Shown here piece after piece: positions 1 through 11,680 of a DNA stretch of 64,000 bases (the stretch's first letter is position 1; each line of letters starts with the position of its first letter). Under the pieces are notes generated by a model. The model was not told the origin of the DNA. It did no database searches and worked only from the letters and a program-made list of their open reading frames with translations. The DNA comes from Apoda limacodes (lineage: Eukaryota > Arthropoda > Insecta > Lepidoptera > Limacodidae): positions 35,109,521 to 35,173,520 of the forward strand of contig OX291544.1 in NCBI GenBank assembly GCA_946406115.1, read 5' to 3'. The position numbers and the translations under genes were made by a program.

Positions 1-1560
1 ATTTTAACTCCTGTCATTCCTAGAACTTTTACATTTGACGCTGATTTAGAGATTCTGAGCCACAGCCTGGACCATCGAAGAAAAGTAGATTAGAGTAGCT
101 AGCTAATAAGTGATTGAAAATATTATGATGTCGAGGATTACCTTATAAGTAAGATGACCGTGGAGTAGGACTACTGGGAATACCACGTAAAAAAAACGGT
201 CCTACAGACTCTACCTCATAGGTGGCGGGGAAAAGAGTTAGGAATGAATAGTAAAATTGTACGTATTTAACAAAAACAATTTTAAAAATATATTTACAAT
301 AAAAAAAAAACATTTCGTTTTGTTCGGATTCTCATGAGCATTGACGAATCCGGTCAACTTTGGAGCGCTGTAACAGCGTTTTTAATGAATGAAATTAAAA
401 AAAATTACAGAGAAAAATTTTCCTCAAAAGATCATCTACAAGATTGGCCTGAGGTAATTATTTTGTAAAATGTATTAAAAAAAATAATAGAGCAAAAAAG
501 AAAATTTTTATAAAAAATGTTCTCACTTTTTTGCTTATAACTTCTTTGATTTTTAATTTAGGGATAAAATTTATATAAACATATTTGTAGGCAAAAAAAA
601 TTGCTTCAAATTATTTCTTACGAGATATCGGGAAAATAGTGTTTTCACCCCTTTTTAAAAGATGGCGGCCGGATGACAAGGGTTGCAACCCCTCAAACTT
701 GAGGTTAAGCTTCTATTGACCCATGACACATGTCCCAAAAATAAAATTGCGACCTCTAAAAATGCAATATTCGGTCCTTTATCGGCATTCCAGAAGTGAA
801 ACACAGTTTTCTGATTCAAGCAGTTTATTAATTATCTTGATACTTGGTTATTGCTTATAGGTACACATATATTCAACACAATATACTTCACAAATTAAAT
901 AATCAATAACTTATATTGAGCGACGACTGCTCGTGGCGGAGATTTTGAACAGAATGCGCGTGTGCGCAACTGTCAGTTTTAAATATGTCCGCGTGGCACA
1001 GCAGGGGCGAGAGTGTCACGCGGCTAACCGGTAAGGCGGATGTGACGTACATTTAAACTAGAATTTTATTTAAATTAAGAGTATTAGTACGCAACCGTAT
1101 TAATGACTTTTATTGATATAATTATTAGAAAAAATTATATTGCTAACACCTTAAATAGTAACATTTCAATGGATTACCTATATTTTACTAAGATTAAAAG
1201 AAGTAAGATACTATTACAAACCTTATCCCGTATGCTGGCAAAACCTGTATTAAATTCAGTAAAGGCTTTCACAGATATGTCCACACAGCTGCAAAATTGC
1301 ATGGATACCTCAAGTTCTATAATCGCGTGAACTCGATTGAGTTTATGTTCACAAAACAAAACTTGATGGCGTGGTTAACTGAACTAGTGAAATTGATGTT
1401 TCAACTTAAAGTAACAAAAACGATATTTAGACCATTTAATACATCAAACGCTAGCTCAATTTGTCAGCGCCCTTCTCAACTTCATAGTGTGTCTTGTATC
1501 CGACGTTCGAATCTGATGGACTTTGACCTTCTTGTTTTGCTTTTTTTTTAATTATTTTGT
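1..1560. other. AT-rich stretch without a recognisable gene
   Basis: Only short ORFs occur here, and none resembles a known family. A block around 655-760 (mixed GC, with a 'gatggcggccggatgac' stretch) has the look of a fragment of an interspersed repeat, but I found no second copy in the window. The GC-rich patch near 945-1040 holds no convincing exon. Confidence 0.5.
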
Positions 1561-1565
1561 TGTTT

Positions 1566-1665
1566 TTATTGTGTTATTACGTGTCTCATATAATGAATGA
1601 ATGTGTTCTTTAAAAGATTATTATCTGTAACCAGAAATAAAACAACCTATTTGTTTTCCTTTTTT
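1566..1665. repeat. Repeat unit flanking the Tc1 element, copy 1
   Basis: This stretch contains 'attacgtgtctcatataatg' and 'gattattatctgtaaccag' followed by 'aaataaaacaac'. The same blocks recur just right of the Tc1/mariner element, at 3014-3060 and again at 3300-3360. The transposon therefore appears to have landed in or between tandem copies of an older, roughly 100-bp repeat. Confidence 0.55.
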
Positions 1666-1690
1666 TTATAATTTTGTTGTTATTATTGTA

Positions 1691-3011
1691 CAGTCAAGGA
1701 ATTTAATTCCCTATCCATTTCGTTGAAATGTCGCTAGACATTCGCAATGCATTAAGGTCGAAAATTCTATGTCAGTAATAGTATTAAAATGTCAAGACGT
1801 ATTATTTGTAACTTCTCATTACAGATAACCTCTTTGTGAAAAGTTTTCATTTGCTTTTCTAATGGCGAACATGTGTCAGTGTCAAACAAAAAAATTGTAA
1901 ATATTTTTTAAATACGATATTAATTTGAAAAATAATATGCTTGCCGCTAACCGTGAACTATTGAGAGCTCAAATAATGAAGTTACACCAGGAAGGAAAAG
2001 GGATGCATAAGAGTCGGTTAAATGTGAATAGAGACACAGTTCGCCGTTGGGTACGGCAATATAATGCCGAAGGAAACCTTATTGATTTACGGCAGAATAA
2101 TCATCGCCCGCTTGCAATAACCGCAGACCAACGCCGATTAATGCCAAAGCAATACATTCTGGATGGCTTTACGTCAACGGGACGATTTGCGAAAATGTTT
2201 GACGTTGACCCTAGAACGATTAGGAATTGCCTACATGCTATGAAATTACATCACAGGCGGCCTCCAAAAAAAATTGCCTTGACCGAGAATCATAAATTAG
2301 ACCGACGTCACTTTGCCCGCCAGTATTTAAATTTTGACTGGACGTCTACAGCTATTATTGACGAAAAGACATTTTCAAGTTCTCAAACCGAAAGATTACA
2401 TTTGTGGCGGTTTGATCAAATCCGGTACACAGAAGACCACGTCGCGGCTAATTATGCATCTGGACTAATTACTAGTTAATTACAAGGACTTGGGTTGGAT
2501 TTCTTTAGCTGGTGTTGGAGAACTCGTAAATTTGACTCCGAATGGACGTCATTCAAAATGATTTAATTAGAACTTTTATTAATTAAAGTTTAGTTTAATT
2601 TATTCATTCCATTAAAAAGTGTCGTTATAGTTATTTATAAAGACCTCGCTCAGTGATTGAGATCAGAAATAATGTTTTCGTTTTGTTGTTTTTGTTAAAG
2701 AAAACGTTTATAAAATTGTGGTTTTATTGAATTATAACTTTCGTCGGTTCTGCTAGTTTTTAGATAGATAAGTTTCATATCAATATCAAATAACAAAACT
2801 AGCGAGATGACAAACGAATCCGGACTCCAGTTTTGGCAAAGACCCTTGGCGTCCCAAAGTTCAGTTCACCTGTCAACGTAGTTAATCTGTTGCCTAGTTA
2901 CTAATATAAAACAATGGATCCTAAATGTCAAAGTAACGTCCTGTTCTGGCTAGCTCTTATGGTGACAGTTTGCTATACGATATTGAACCTTAGGTGGAAA
3001 TTCCTTGACTG
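1691..3011 (+). mobile_element. Tc1/mariner-type DNA transposon, TA-flanked, internally decayed
   Basis: The left end reads CAGTCAAGGAATTT. The right end is its exact inverted copy, ending AAATTCCTTGACTG. Both are bordered by TA (1689-1690 and 3012-3013), the target duplication expected for the Tc1/mariner superfamily. The 1321-bp length is normal for the group, but the transposase inside stops after its first catalytic region, so the copy cannot be autonomous. Beyond the 14-bp perfect match the ends diverge, with scattered similarity further in. Confidence 0.85.
1925..2479 (+). pseudogene. Truncated Tc1/mariner-like transposase
   Basis: The product would cut and paste the surrounding element. 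The N-terminal half has paired helix-turn-helix character: a region around residues 10-60 with a 'DTVRRWVRQYN' recognition-helix-like stretch, and a second around residues 80-110 with 'DPRTIRNCL'. The block 'IIDEKTF' near residues 144-150 matches the place of the first catalytic Asp of the DDE/D family. The frame ends at 184 residues, where about 340 is usual. Reading continues in another frame to about 2560 with 'GWISLAGVGELV', the segment that normally follows. The second and third catalytic acids are not visible. The listed first codon is non-ATG (TTG); an ATG lies a few codons in. Family membership is clear; the lineage within Tc1/mariner is not. Confidence 0.8.
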
Positions 3012-3055
3012 TATTATTACTCGTCTCATTTAACGAATAATGATGATTATCTGTA

Positions 3056-3281
3056 ACTAGATATGCAACAAACTAGATATGCAACAAACTAGATATGCAA
3101 CAAACTAGATAATCAACAAACTAGATATGCAACAAACTAGATATGCAACAAACTAGATATGCAACAAACTAGATATGCAACAAACTAGATATGCAACAAA
3201 CTAGATATGCAACAAACTAGATATGCAACAAACTAGATATGCAACAAACTAGATATGCAACAAACTAGATATGCAACAAAC
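3056..3281. repeat. 16-bp minisatellite, about 14 copies
   Basis: The unit ACTAGATATGCAACAA is repeated nearly perfectly. One variant unit near 3105-3120 has 'ataatcaac' in place of 'atatgcaac'. The array starts within the 'ctgtaact' of the repeat that flanks the Tc1 element and ends in 'aaactttttgtt'. It has no spacers, so it is not a CRISPR array. Confidence 0.95.
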
Positions 3282-3289
3282 TTTTTGTT

Positions 3290-3390
3290 AAGCTTCTTTT
3301 TTATAATGAATAAATGTATTATTTAGAAGATGATTATCTGTAACCAGAAATGAAACAACTTTTGTTTTAAAAGATTGTTTTTATTTCTTA
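3290..3390. repeat. Repeat unit flanking the Tc1 element, later copy
   Basis: This contains 'gatgattatctgtaaccag' and 'aaatgaaacaac', matching the block left of the Tc1 element at 1566-1665 with several substitutions. Confidence 0.5.
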
Positions 3391-4047
3391 TACAATATTT
3401 AATTTAGTTTAACTATTAACTCTTTTAATAATATTACGTTTGTAACAATAAAACGACTACCTAACATATTATTGAAGTCTAAGCTTAAGTATTCGTTTTC
3501 GAATTTCAAAAGAAAATACACTCGGGCGTTCCTTCCGAGCCGCCTTGCAATTTAATAGTAAAACCTTATTTTAGCACCAACTACCCGTTTCGTCTAAGCG
3601 CATCTGATAATTTCAGCAGTGCTATTATAGTTTAAACGCAAGTTTTTTGACAGTTCCGTGTGTGTTTATGTTTGAGTATTTTGGTAAATAATAACAAAGA
3701 TAAGGAGTTCATAATGCGAAAATAAACTTTTCTTCAAAAAAAACAACGTTATAACCATTTTAAGTAATTAAAGGATTCCCTTTTATATATAGCGCAAAAT
3801 ACCCACGTCCTAACATGGGTTTTGCTAGTAACATTTCGAAGCAAAATCGAAGCGACACGAAACGCTAAAAGTCAACACTAGATTTTGCTATAATTTTACT
3901 ACCATAAGCTTGAAACGCAAACGCAAGCTAAAAATTTCGGCTAAAAAGTAGTTAGATGGAATGCCTCAAGTTATGAATAAGATAATATTTTACCATCACA
4001 AAATAAATAGTTCAGAAACGTAAAAAAGCGTTAACAAGTTTGGAATG
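3391..4047. other. AT-rich, no gene seen
   Basis: No ORF with recognisable content and no repeat with a partner in the window was found here. Confidence 0.5.
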
Positions 4048-4165
4048 TGTGGAGCGGCGGCAAAGAGATCTCCTGCCAGGCGAGGTGTTATGCCTGGGGA
4101 CCGCCGTCGTCAACTTAACTTGCGTTTCGGTTTCTATATATGTGTAACTGCCGAAGAAATTTTTG
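4048..4165. repeat. Direct repeat of about 110 bp, left copy
   Basis: The sequence begins 'gtggagcggcggcaaagag', passes through 'aggtgttatgcctg' and ends with 'ttcggtttctatatat' and 'ccgaagaaa'. It recurs in the same orientation at 4788-4890. The 740-bp spacing suggests a pair of short terminal repeats or a duplicated promoter-like piece, as both hold a TATATA stretch. I do not recognise the family. Confidence 0.65.
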
Positions 4166-4787
4166 ATACCGCGATGTAGGACGCGTGACGTCAGCCTTAC
4201 TTGTAGCGGTATGATATGATCCGCTACATCACTTCCGTCCCAGACCGAATGTCGATATTCCGTGCAGTGATGCTTGCGTACCATCTTCAGAAGCCGAGTT
4301 TTGTGTCGGGTCGGGAAGGCACGTAGCGCATGCCGAATATTTGCTGTCTGCGTTGAGTCGAGACTAGTAAGTTGCTGGCTGTGTGTCTGCAATGAGTCGG
4401 TACAACGGCGAGTGTTAGCATGGTGGTTGCGTATGGCCACAGTGAGTCGGGCCATAGGATGGTTGGCCATTGTATCGAGACACTGGCCTGAGTTAGCGGC
4501 AGAAGCGACGAGCAGAGAATGCCTTGCTGGAATGAGAGTACTCGACAGGGTGGCGTGATGCTGTACAGTGGAAGTGCCACGCTGGAGTGTGATTCCTCAA
4601 CAGGATGTGGTGAAATGCTTGTGTCGCCGGAGAGGAGCTGCAGGAACTAGGAAGCGCTGAAGTGCTGAGATAGGTCCTGATGAAGCTCTGAATGCGAAGC
4701 GTACGGTTGAAAACTGATCCGTGTACCTGGTAGGAAAGAGTAGGCGCTGCTGCAGGTGCGTCAAATGTTCAGTTCGGGGACACCCAT
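4166..4787. other. GC-moderate segment between direct repeats, no gene recognised
   Basis: Three overlapping ORFs of 94-152 codons occur on both strands here. They overlap antisense to one another and none resembles a known protein. They are best read as a by-product of the higher GC content. The segment may be the body of a small element bounded by the direct repeats. Confidence 0.4.
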
Positions 4788-4890
4788 GTGGAGCGGCGGC
4801 AAAGAGGATCTCCTGCTAGGCTAGGTGTTATGCCTGTGGTCCACTTATCATTCGGTTCGGTTTCTATATATACTCATCGACCGAAGAAAC
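4788..4890. repeat. Direct repeat of about 110 bp, right copy
   Basis: This is the second copy of the block at 4048-4165, with a few substitutions ('tcctgctaggctagg' against 'tcctgccaggcgagg'). Confidence 0.65.
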
Positions 4891-5675
4891 TCCGCTACAA
4901 ATGTTGTTTTAAATATTAACGTAATTGGTCACGCTTATTAACCCGGTCTACACTATGTCGAGTAGTATGGTTCAATATTTAGTTTAACCCTTACCCTGTT
5001 CGATAATAGCTTGCATGTGGGAACGCATTGAATCTATAAAGATTTTGCAGGGATATGAACCGTGAATCCTGTCCCATATTTTTATATACAATAAGCCTTT
5101 AATGCTTCTGGAGTTCGCTCCTTCTGATTATCCCAACGTTGGACAATGACATCCAATAAATTTTTAATGGGATTTAGATCCGGAGATTTTTAACGGCTTT
5201 TATAAATAAAGCAAAGAAAATGAAAATGTTTGACACTTAGAAATAACAGTATGTTACTTGCAAACATGATAATGCACAAGGAAGTACATGAGTGTGTGAT
5301 TTAGTAAGCTGCTTGAGTGGTTGCCAAAAAAAAATGTTACGAGTTAAGGGATTAAGTTAAGAGAAAAATATAGTTGTCAATTTGTGTGACATTTACGACT
5401 CCCATATTTACGACAAGAAGTGTAAATATAACATTTTTGTGACCCTTTGCCTTTATTTCAAGCTGAAGTACTAAAATCTTTTCGCACTGTTTAATCACAT
5501 CAAAATAATCTGTCAGAACTCGTCCCGGCTGAATTCTGAACAGGGGAGTATAAAAAAAACAACCTACCTCTGTTAGGCAATATATTTAGGTATAGGCTAA
5601 ATATAGATAGAATATTTTGTTTAAATTAATAGTAAGAAAAACATTTAAGTACTATACTTAAGTAAAACTACAGAT
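4891..5675. other. No gene seen
   Basis: AT-rich sequence with no ORF of recognisable content and no repeat shared with the rest of the window. Confidence 0.5.
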
Positions 5676-7526
5676 AGTGCAGTCATTGAAGCGTTATTGC
5701 TCCGAATTTTTTTACTGTGAACTGATTTGCTTGAAATTTTGGAATTATGCTCATCTTACTCTTAACTTCAAAAGTGAAAATGATCTGAACTCCGCACTCA
5801 CCCTGGGGGTGGTTGCCACCCCTTCTCGGTGGTGTAATTTTTTTTAAAAAACAACCTCGGATATTGATAGAAGGCCTAATTTTTAGAAAAAAATGGTCTA
5901 TAAAGTTTTTCAAAAAAACCAATACTTTTCAAGTTATTGGCAATTGAAAATTAGGATTTTTTCACGTTTTTCATCGGTTTTTTGCAAATTTCTCCAAAAA
6001 TATGCATTTTAACGATAATTTTATGATGAACAAAATTTAAGCAGGTAAAAACAAAACAAATTGGTTTTTTATAAAGTGTTTTAAGTGCAATATTAAGCTA
6101 GATATTGAAGATCAAAGCCGTTTTTTATGTGGTCTGAAATTTGATCGATGAATTAAATGCCATCTAGCGGCGAGCGGATACATTTTATGCATTCTAATGA
6201 AATAGGGTTTTGTAGTGCTTGAAATAAGCTTTAAAATGAGCAATGTTAAAAGTGTTTTGCACGTGAAATGAGTGAGCTGTAATGCAAATAAGAGGAACAT
6301 CTAATAGGTTTTTCTTTTAAATCAATGGGTTTCATAAGTGCCATTTCCACCAAAATTAAAATTAACCGTATTCCGACTAGAATTAACTTTAATATAAAGA
6401 GTTTGATGGATTTTAGCAGATTGGCTGCTTTAGGACACATATTTAAAAAAAAAATCACGAATTTAAGAAAAAAATAAATTTTGAATTTTTACAAAAACCA
6501 CCTTCTTTTCATAATATCTCAAAAATGATGAAAGATACGTATAAAAGTATTATGATAAAAAAAATGTAGGTCTTTTTCTGACAAAAACATTTGTTTTTGT
6601 TTCTATCACACAAAAATTGACGGAGTTATGATTGTTTAAAGAGCGCGCGGCAGCACAATCACAGTCTCTCTCGAGCCCTTTGACCCTTCACCGTTTTAAA
6701 ATAAAAGGTTATTCTCTATTTATTGTATGAAAAAAGTTGTAGCTCGTTTAATTACCTTTAAAATGGTTTTTATAAGTTGTGATAGCATCAAAACTGAAGG
6801 AGTTGTGGTCCAAAAACAATCGTATTTTTTTCTACTTAGTAAACTGAAAATTTCGGAGTGTGAATATTAGAAGCAAAGTGAAAGAACACAGTAATAGAGA
6901 CCCAAAACTATTGTCTACTATATATATATATATATATATATATTTAAATGTATTACTAATTCAATCTGGTGCAGTTTTAGACAACTTGTAAGTTTATATT
7001 TTATTCGAAAATGGTGATTTATTACTCTATCATTAAATTATTTTTAAATGTGTAATTATTTATATTTACTGTTTTAATTTAGGGGTAGTTTTAAGAGTGG
7101 AAAAGCTAGAGAATATGATAATCATTTTCGAGAATGTAATAGTAACATTTAAATCCTTTTCATTTCATCAAAAGAAATTTTTTTTAAACAATTTTTTATC
7201 AAGGGTTTCAATTAAGGGGTTGTTTGCAAGGGTTGTACGGTTTTCAAGGGGTTGAAAATGATTTTATTATGAGGTAATTGTGTTAGAAAACACTTTATAA
7301 TTTCACCCATTAATATTAAACACGTTTTCTAGCGATAAAATGGCTCAATGTCAAGTTTTTCATTAAGGGGTTGTTTACACCCCTTAAAAATAATAGGCGG
7401 AGCTCAGATCATTTTCACTTTTGAAGTTAAGGGTAAGATGAGCCTAATTCCAAAATTTCATGCAAATCGGTTCACAGTAAAAAAATTCGGAGGTAAGACC
7501 CTATTTTTTGCTTCAATGACTGCACT
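5676..7526. mobile_element. Unclassified element with inverted ends of about 130 bp
   Basis: The left end starts AGTGCAGTCATTGAAGC and the right end finishes GCTTCAATGACTGCACT. Similarity continues inward for about 130 bp (5676-5805 against 7397-7526), with about 85-90% identity judged by eye. Both arms then pass a 'ccacccctt' or 'caccccttaa' type motif. The interior is AT-rich with a (TA)n run near 6920-6942, and no transposase frame is visible. It could be a non-autonomous DNA element or two oppositely oriented copies of one repeat; no clear target duplication is seen. Confidence 0.55.
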
Positions 7527-8440
7527 AAGACCTATGTCTTTCAATATGATAAACATATATAAAATTTAACCTATTAGCTTAAACTCTGAGGTTCGGTAAG
7601 ATTTGACTCTCCCTAGTATAAAGCAAGCTTTAGCTCAAATCGGTAGATGTAGGTTTCCCTGAAATTTATGGAAGGAAATGTGAAAGGAATCCCTACAAAT
7701 CAATTTTCTACAAAGTGTCCTTGGCCTCTAATAAGCTTCCGGTCTGCAAGGTTTCTCCACAGGGAGCGTAGAATTTTAAAGAACAAAAGGCTGCACTATA
7801 CTTTATATGTTATTTTTTTTCGACTTTTTTTTTTTGAGGATAGAACTTACTGTCATTAATCTATCTTCAAAGTTTTATCTTGCGGAACTTCATAGTATTC
7901 GAAAAATAAAATATCGAAAATTCAGTGTCGTAGGATAACTTTGCTTTTACCTCACATAATAAAAGGGTAATTCTTTACTTTCCAAGAACGCTTGATTTTT
8001 ACGTAATAAAAATTTTTAGTGGTAGAATACCACATTTATATACAAAGATGAAATTTAGAAACTCTCGGAGGACACTAGTTTTTCCGGAAAATAAATTAAT
8101 TAATTTCATACAAAATCCGCCATTACACAACAATAAATATCTACAAAAACGAAACACATGAGAGAAAAATATAAGTTTTTTTTAATAGCAATGTTGCCAG
8201 TATTCAACAATCGAGTACTTACTGTGTACAGTAATAATCGATAAAAAAAAAGGGCGGCGAAGTGCCAGAAAAAATTGTTCTAATTTAGAATTGTTTGGCA
8301 GGAGCAGGGGGGCAGGGTAGACACCGGTTTATTGATCTGAGTGACACAGGTACAATTAACATAACATAGAATATTATTAACTGACATCAAACTGAAATGT
8401 CTACCACAAACCAAAAAAATTTGTATAACATGTAATACAA
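7527..8440. other. AT-rich, no gene seen
   Basis: Short incidental ORFs only. Confidence 0.5.
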
Positions 8441-8812
8441 ATCAAATCTCAAATCAAACTTTATTCAAGTGGGTTTCTAAGAACACTTTTGAATCGTCAA
8501 TACAATGTAAACAATGTTAATTTCTGCCAAAAAAAAGCTGGCAAGAACTGCCATTTAAAGTAGTAATACAATACTTTGATAATTAGTTAAAGAGTATACA
8601 ACATGTACCAATACAATAGGTAATAAAAAAATAAGTAAGTAAGCTACTAAAAACAAAGTGTAACATGTCAATTTTTTTTTTGTTTTTATGTAGCATAGGG
8701 AGCGCACCATGTGAAGCGTCAAGTATCGTTAATCGAGAGAGGAAATTTAAATATTTAAGAGAATTCCGATATTTAATAGTACTAGTGGCATCATTAGCGC
8801 CATCATAATTAT
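8441..8812 (-). repeat. LINE/SINE-type 3' tail repeat, copy 1
   Basis: On the plus strand this reads 'caaactttattcaagtgggt' and then 'cacttttgaatcgtcaatac'. It is the reverse of the tail that closes many lepidopteran non-LTR elements. A second copy at 26641-26990 is alignable along its whole length, in the same orientation. Confidence 0.75.
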
Positions 8813-8879
8813 ATTTTTGCACAATCATATGTATTTACATATACTTAAAATTATCCATACTATCCAAGAATATAATATA

Positions 8880-9070
8880 ATAATAAATAATATAAATGCG
8901 AAAGTAAATCTGTATGTTACCTTTTCATGGTGAAACCAATGTACCGATCATGATGAAATTTGGCATGCAGATAGTTTTAAGTCCCGGAAAAGGACATAAG
9001 CTTCTTGATAACGTCAAGTATTTTTCGTTTAGTAATTGAAGAGTTGCCGTTGAAATCCTACACAGATGAC
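8880..9070. repeat. Interspersed repeat fragment, possibly Helitron-like
   Basis: A block with 'gcgaaagtaaatctgt', 'accgatcatgatgaaattt' and 'ggcatgcagatag' resembles the 'cannot distinguish gene, typical insect repeat' sequences often found near Helitron ends. The assignment is weak; the termini are not visible. Confidence 0.35.
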
Positions 9071-9072
9071 CG

Positions 9073-9275
9073 AATACTAAGAATACAAAGAAGTTTGCAA
9101 GAGCAGACCAGCCTCCACAGCGGCACCCGTTCACAAGTATGACACATGAATCAGCCATCGCTTCGCTTAACCATGTTTTAGGGAACGTAACGACCCGACA
9201 CACACGCCACCACCGCAAAGACTTTGAGAGAGCATGACACACTCAAGCAACTCCAATAAAACTTCGATTGTACTC
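9073..9275 (-). repeat. Dispersed repeat 'CCTCCACAG-CGGCACCC', copy 1
   Basis: It contains 'gaccagcctccacag', 'cggcacccgttcac', 'gtatgacacatga', 'gggaacgtaacgacccgac' and 'ccaataaaacttcgattgt'. The same sequence in the opposite orientation covers 52396-52611, and a short piece is at 20212-20275. The 'aataaa' near one end suggests a retroelement end or LTR, but the family is not recognised. Confidence 0.75.
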
Positions 9276-9599
9276 GTATTAGTTACAATGTGTGTAGTAA
9301 AGGAAAATAATATAAATCCGATTCATATTGAGATTTACACACAAGTTTACATTTATCTTTATTTTTCATTCGGAAAACAACCAAGTTGTTCTATATACGA
9401 ACCCAGTAAAAGTTTTAGCCACACGATTTCATGTTAAAGTAAGATTGTCCCCACAGATAACGAACCCCTACGTGAAACAATGTGTGGCACCTCTAATTAC
9501 ACCACACGACTTTTATCGTTTAATATTTATAAGTCGAGACAGGGTCCGCGACACCCCTGAATATTTAAATCGTTAAAAGCATAATTAGGGCTTTGGCTC
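9276..9599. other. No gene seen
   Basis: AT-rich sequence between a dispersed repeat and the LINE. Two overlapping ORFs of 67 and 82 codons have no recognisable content. Confidence 0.4.
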
Positions 9600-11480
9600 C
9601 AAATTGTCCGTTAATAACACTTTTCTGATTGTGATGTTAAGAAGAACATTCTGTCCATTTCTTCCAATGCCGTTGGTAATGACTGCTTTAGCCGTAATAT
9701 GATCATCCCGATCCTTGATACCGTTGTTCCTGTTATAACACATATCTTGAATCACTCCATATCTACCTTTATCTTTCCTGAATCATGGAAAGATACTATC
9801 ATCATTCCTTTACCAAAAAAATCCAACACTTCTTCGTTTTCCGATTTCAGACCTATATATATTCTTCCCTTCCTATCAAAGGTTCTTGAACGTCTTGTTC
9901 AACAACAGTTATCTATTTATCTGACAAAAAATAATTTGTTAAGTCCCTTTCAATCTGGTTTCAGTCCTGGTAATGGCTACTGCACTTGTTAAAATAACGG
10001 ATGACATTCGTCTAGGTATGGAGAGTAGGAAGGTCACCATATTAACATTACTAGATTTTAGCAATGCTTTTTGTACGGTCTACCTTGATATTTTGCTAAC
10101 TATACTTCGATCTCTTAACATATCATAACAGTTATCGATTGGTTTCATAGTTACTTGCGGGGACGCCGACAACGCATTAAGGTTGATGATTCGTTCTCTC
10201 CCTACTGCAACACCACTGCTGGCGTTCCGCAAGGTGGCGTGTTGTCACCACTTCTCTTTGCTATTTTCATCAATCTAATCACATCTCATATATCTTCTCT
10301 CTACCATCTTTATGCAGACGATCTTCAAATATACTCGCAAGCTTCCATCGATGGGTTATCAAGTGCTATTGCGGTACTTAATCAGGACCTCTCTCGCATT
10401 GTTGACTGGAGTGAGTGTCATGGCCTAGTTGTAAACCCAAATAAAACACAAGTCATCATCGTGGGGAGTAAGAGACTTATCCATAGACAATAACTGCCAT
10501 TAGTCTATGTCAATAAAGTGCCTGTTCCATATATTGATACTGTGAAAACCTTGGGTATACTCTTAGACGAAACACTATCGTGGGGTCCACAAATTAAAGA
10601 AATCAGCAAAAAAATATGTGTTGCAGCGAAATATTTGGGTAGATTACGTAACTTCCTACCCATTCCCCCTAAAATTACACTTGCTCAATCACTACTTCTT
10701 CCTATTCTCGACTATGCAGTTGCTAGCTATCGTGATCTCACTGAGGAGCAGCTTGATAAACTTAAGCGTCTTCAAAATTTATGCATAAGATTTGTATGTG
10801 GTCTGCGAAAGTATGATCACATATCCGACACACAAAAACACCATCATATTTAAAATAATGTTTCAAGTTCATTGGTGCTCCTTTTTTACGTAATTCTACA
10901 AACCTGTTGGTAAAAACTCCAAAGCACTATTCACAAATGTCTAATAACTCATTTAAAGTAAAAGCAATCAGATTGTGGAACACATTACCTCTAGATATAA
11001 AACGAGCGCAGTCCTTGAGTATATTTAAAAAACTCGTAATTACTCACTAAAATAAATAAAAGCTGATATATCACTTCATAGCCATATTTCTAATATCCAT
11101 ATATATTATTGATTATTTATCTCTGTATGAAAATGTATGTAAATGTATGTATAAGTTTATGTAAATTTATATATATTCTTAAATAATTATTTATTTATGT
11201 ATAGTATTATGTAATTGTATCTAATATTATCTTAAATATATATTTTGTATTTAATAATATTTTTTACATAAACTTTGTTAAAGATGTACGATTGATTATA
11301 ATTATTATCTACCTTATTTTTAATGCACACATTACCTTTTATTATGTTTTTATTTTAAATCCTTCACCCAAAGGTTATCTGGGAGAGATCGCTTCATAGC
11401 GATAAGATCGCCATTTGTATTTCTTTTTTGTTATATTATGTGCAATAAAGTATATTATTATTATTTTTATTATTATTAGT
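9600..11480 (+). mobile_element. 5'-truncated CR1/jockey-type non-LTR retrotransposon
   Basis: The stretch encodes the reverse transcriptase of a LINE in three main frame-shifted blocks. It ends with an untranslated tail and an A/T microsatellite (about 11443-11480, 'aataaag' then repeated 'tatt'). The 5' half, with the endonuclease and ORF1, is missing, the usual product of incomplete target-primed reverse transcription. Confidence 0.8.
9660..11049 (+). pseudogene. Reverse transcriptase of a CR1/jockey-type LINE, frameshifted
   Basis: This would copy the element RNA into DNA at the target site. Visible in order are: 'FPESWKDTIIIPLPKK' and 'DFRPI' (fingers, near 9772-9855); 'LSPFQSGF' (9944-9966); a catalytic-Asp motif region 'LLDFSNAF' (about 10049-10072, different frame); 'GVPQGGVLSPLLFAIF' (10221-10268); the active-site 'YADDLQIYS' (10312-10338); and 'NPNKTQVIIVGS' (about 10435-10470). 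After a further shift come 'TLGILLDETLSWGPQI' and the thumb, then 'LDYAVASYRDLTEEQLDKL'. A C-terminal 'AIRLWNTLPLDIKRAQS' lies near 10966-11016. The YADD motif is intact, but at least three frame changes and a stop make the copy inactive. Confidence 0.85.
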
Positions 11481-11494
11481 ATGTCGAAATTTTT

Positions 11495-11680
11495 AATACT
11501 ATTTAGTGTAGTCAGGGCGACCCACTTGCGAACATGAAAACTATAGTGCAAAGCCAAGCGATGCACATGAAAACTAGCGCGCGAAGCCGTGCGGAGCGTG
11601 CCGCGGCAGCGGCCGGCGAGCGCTAGACCAACTGTACTTATTTAGTGTAGTTAGGGCGACTCATTATCATTCATCGTAAA
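11495..11680. repeat. Pair of short direct repeats around a GC-rich block
   Basis: 'atttagtgtagtcagggcga' (from about 11502) recurs as 'atttagtgtagttagggcga' (from about 11641). The interval has a strongly GC-rich core (11575-11625, 'gccgcggcagcggccggcg'). This could be a small insertion with its duplication or a fragment of an LTR. It is not coding. Confidence 0.4.
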
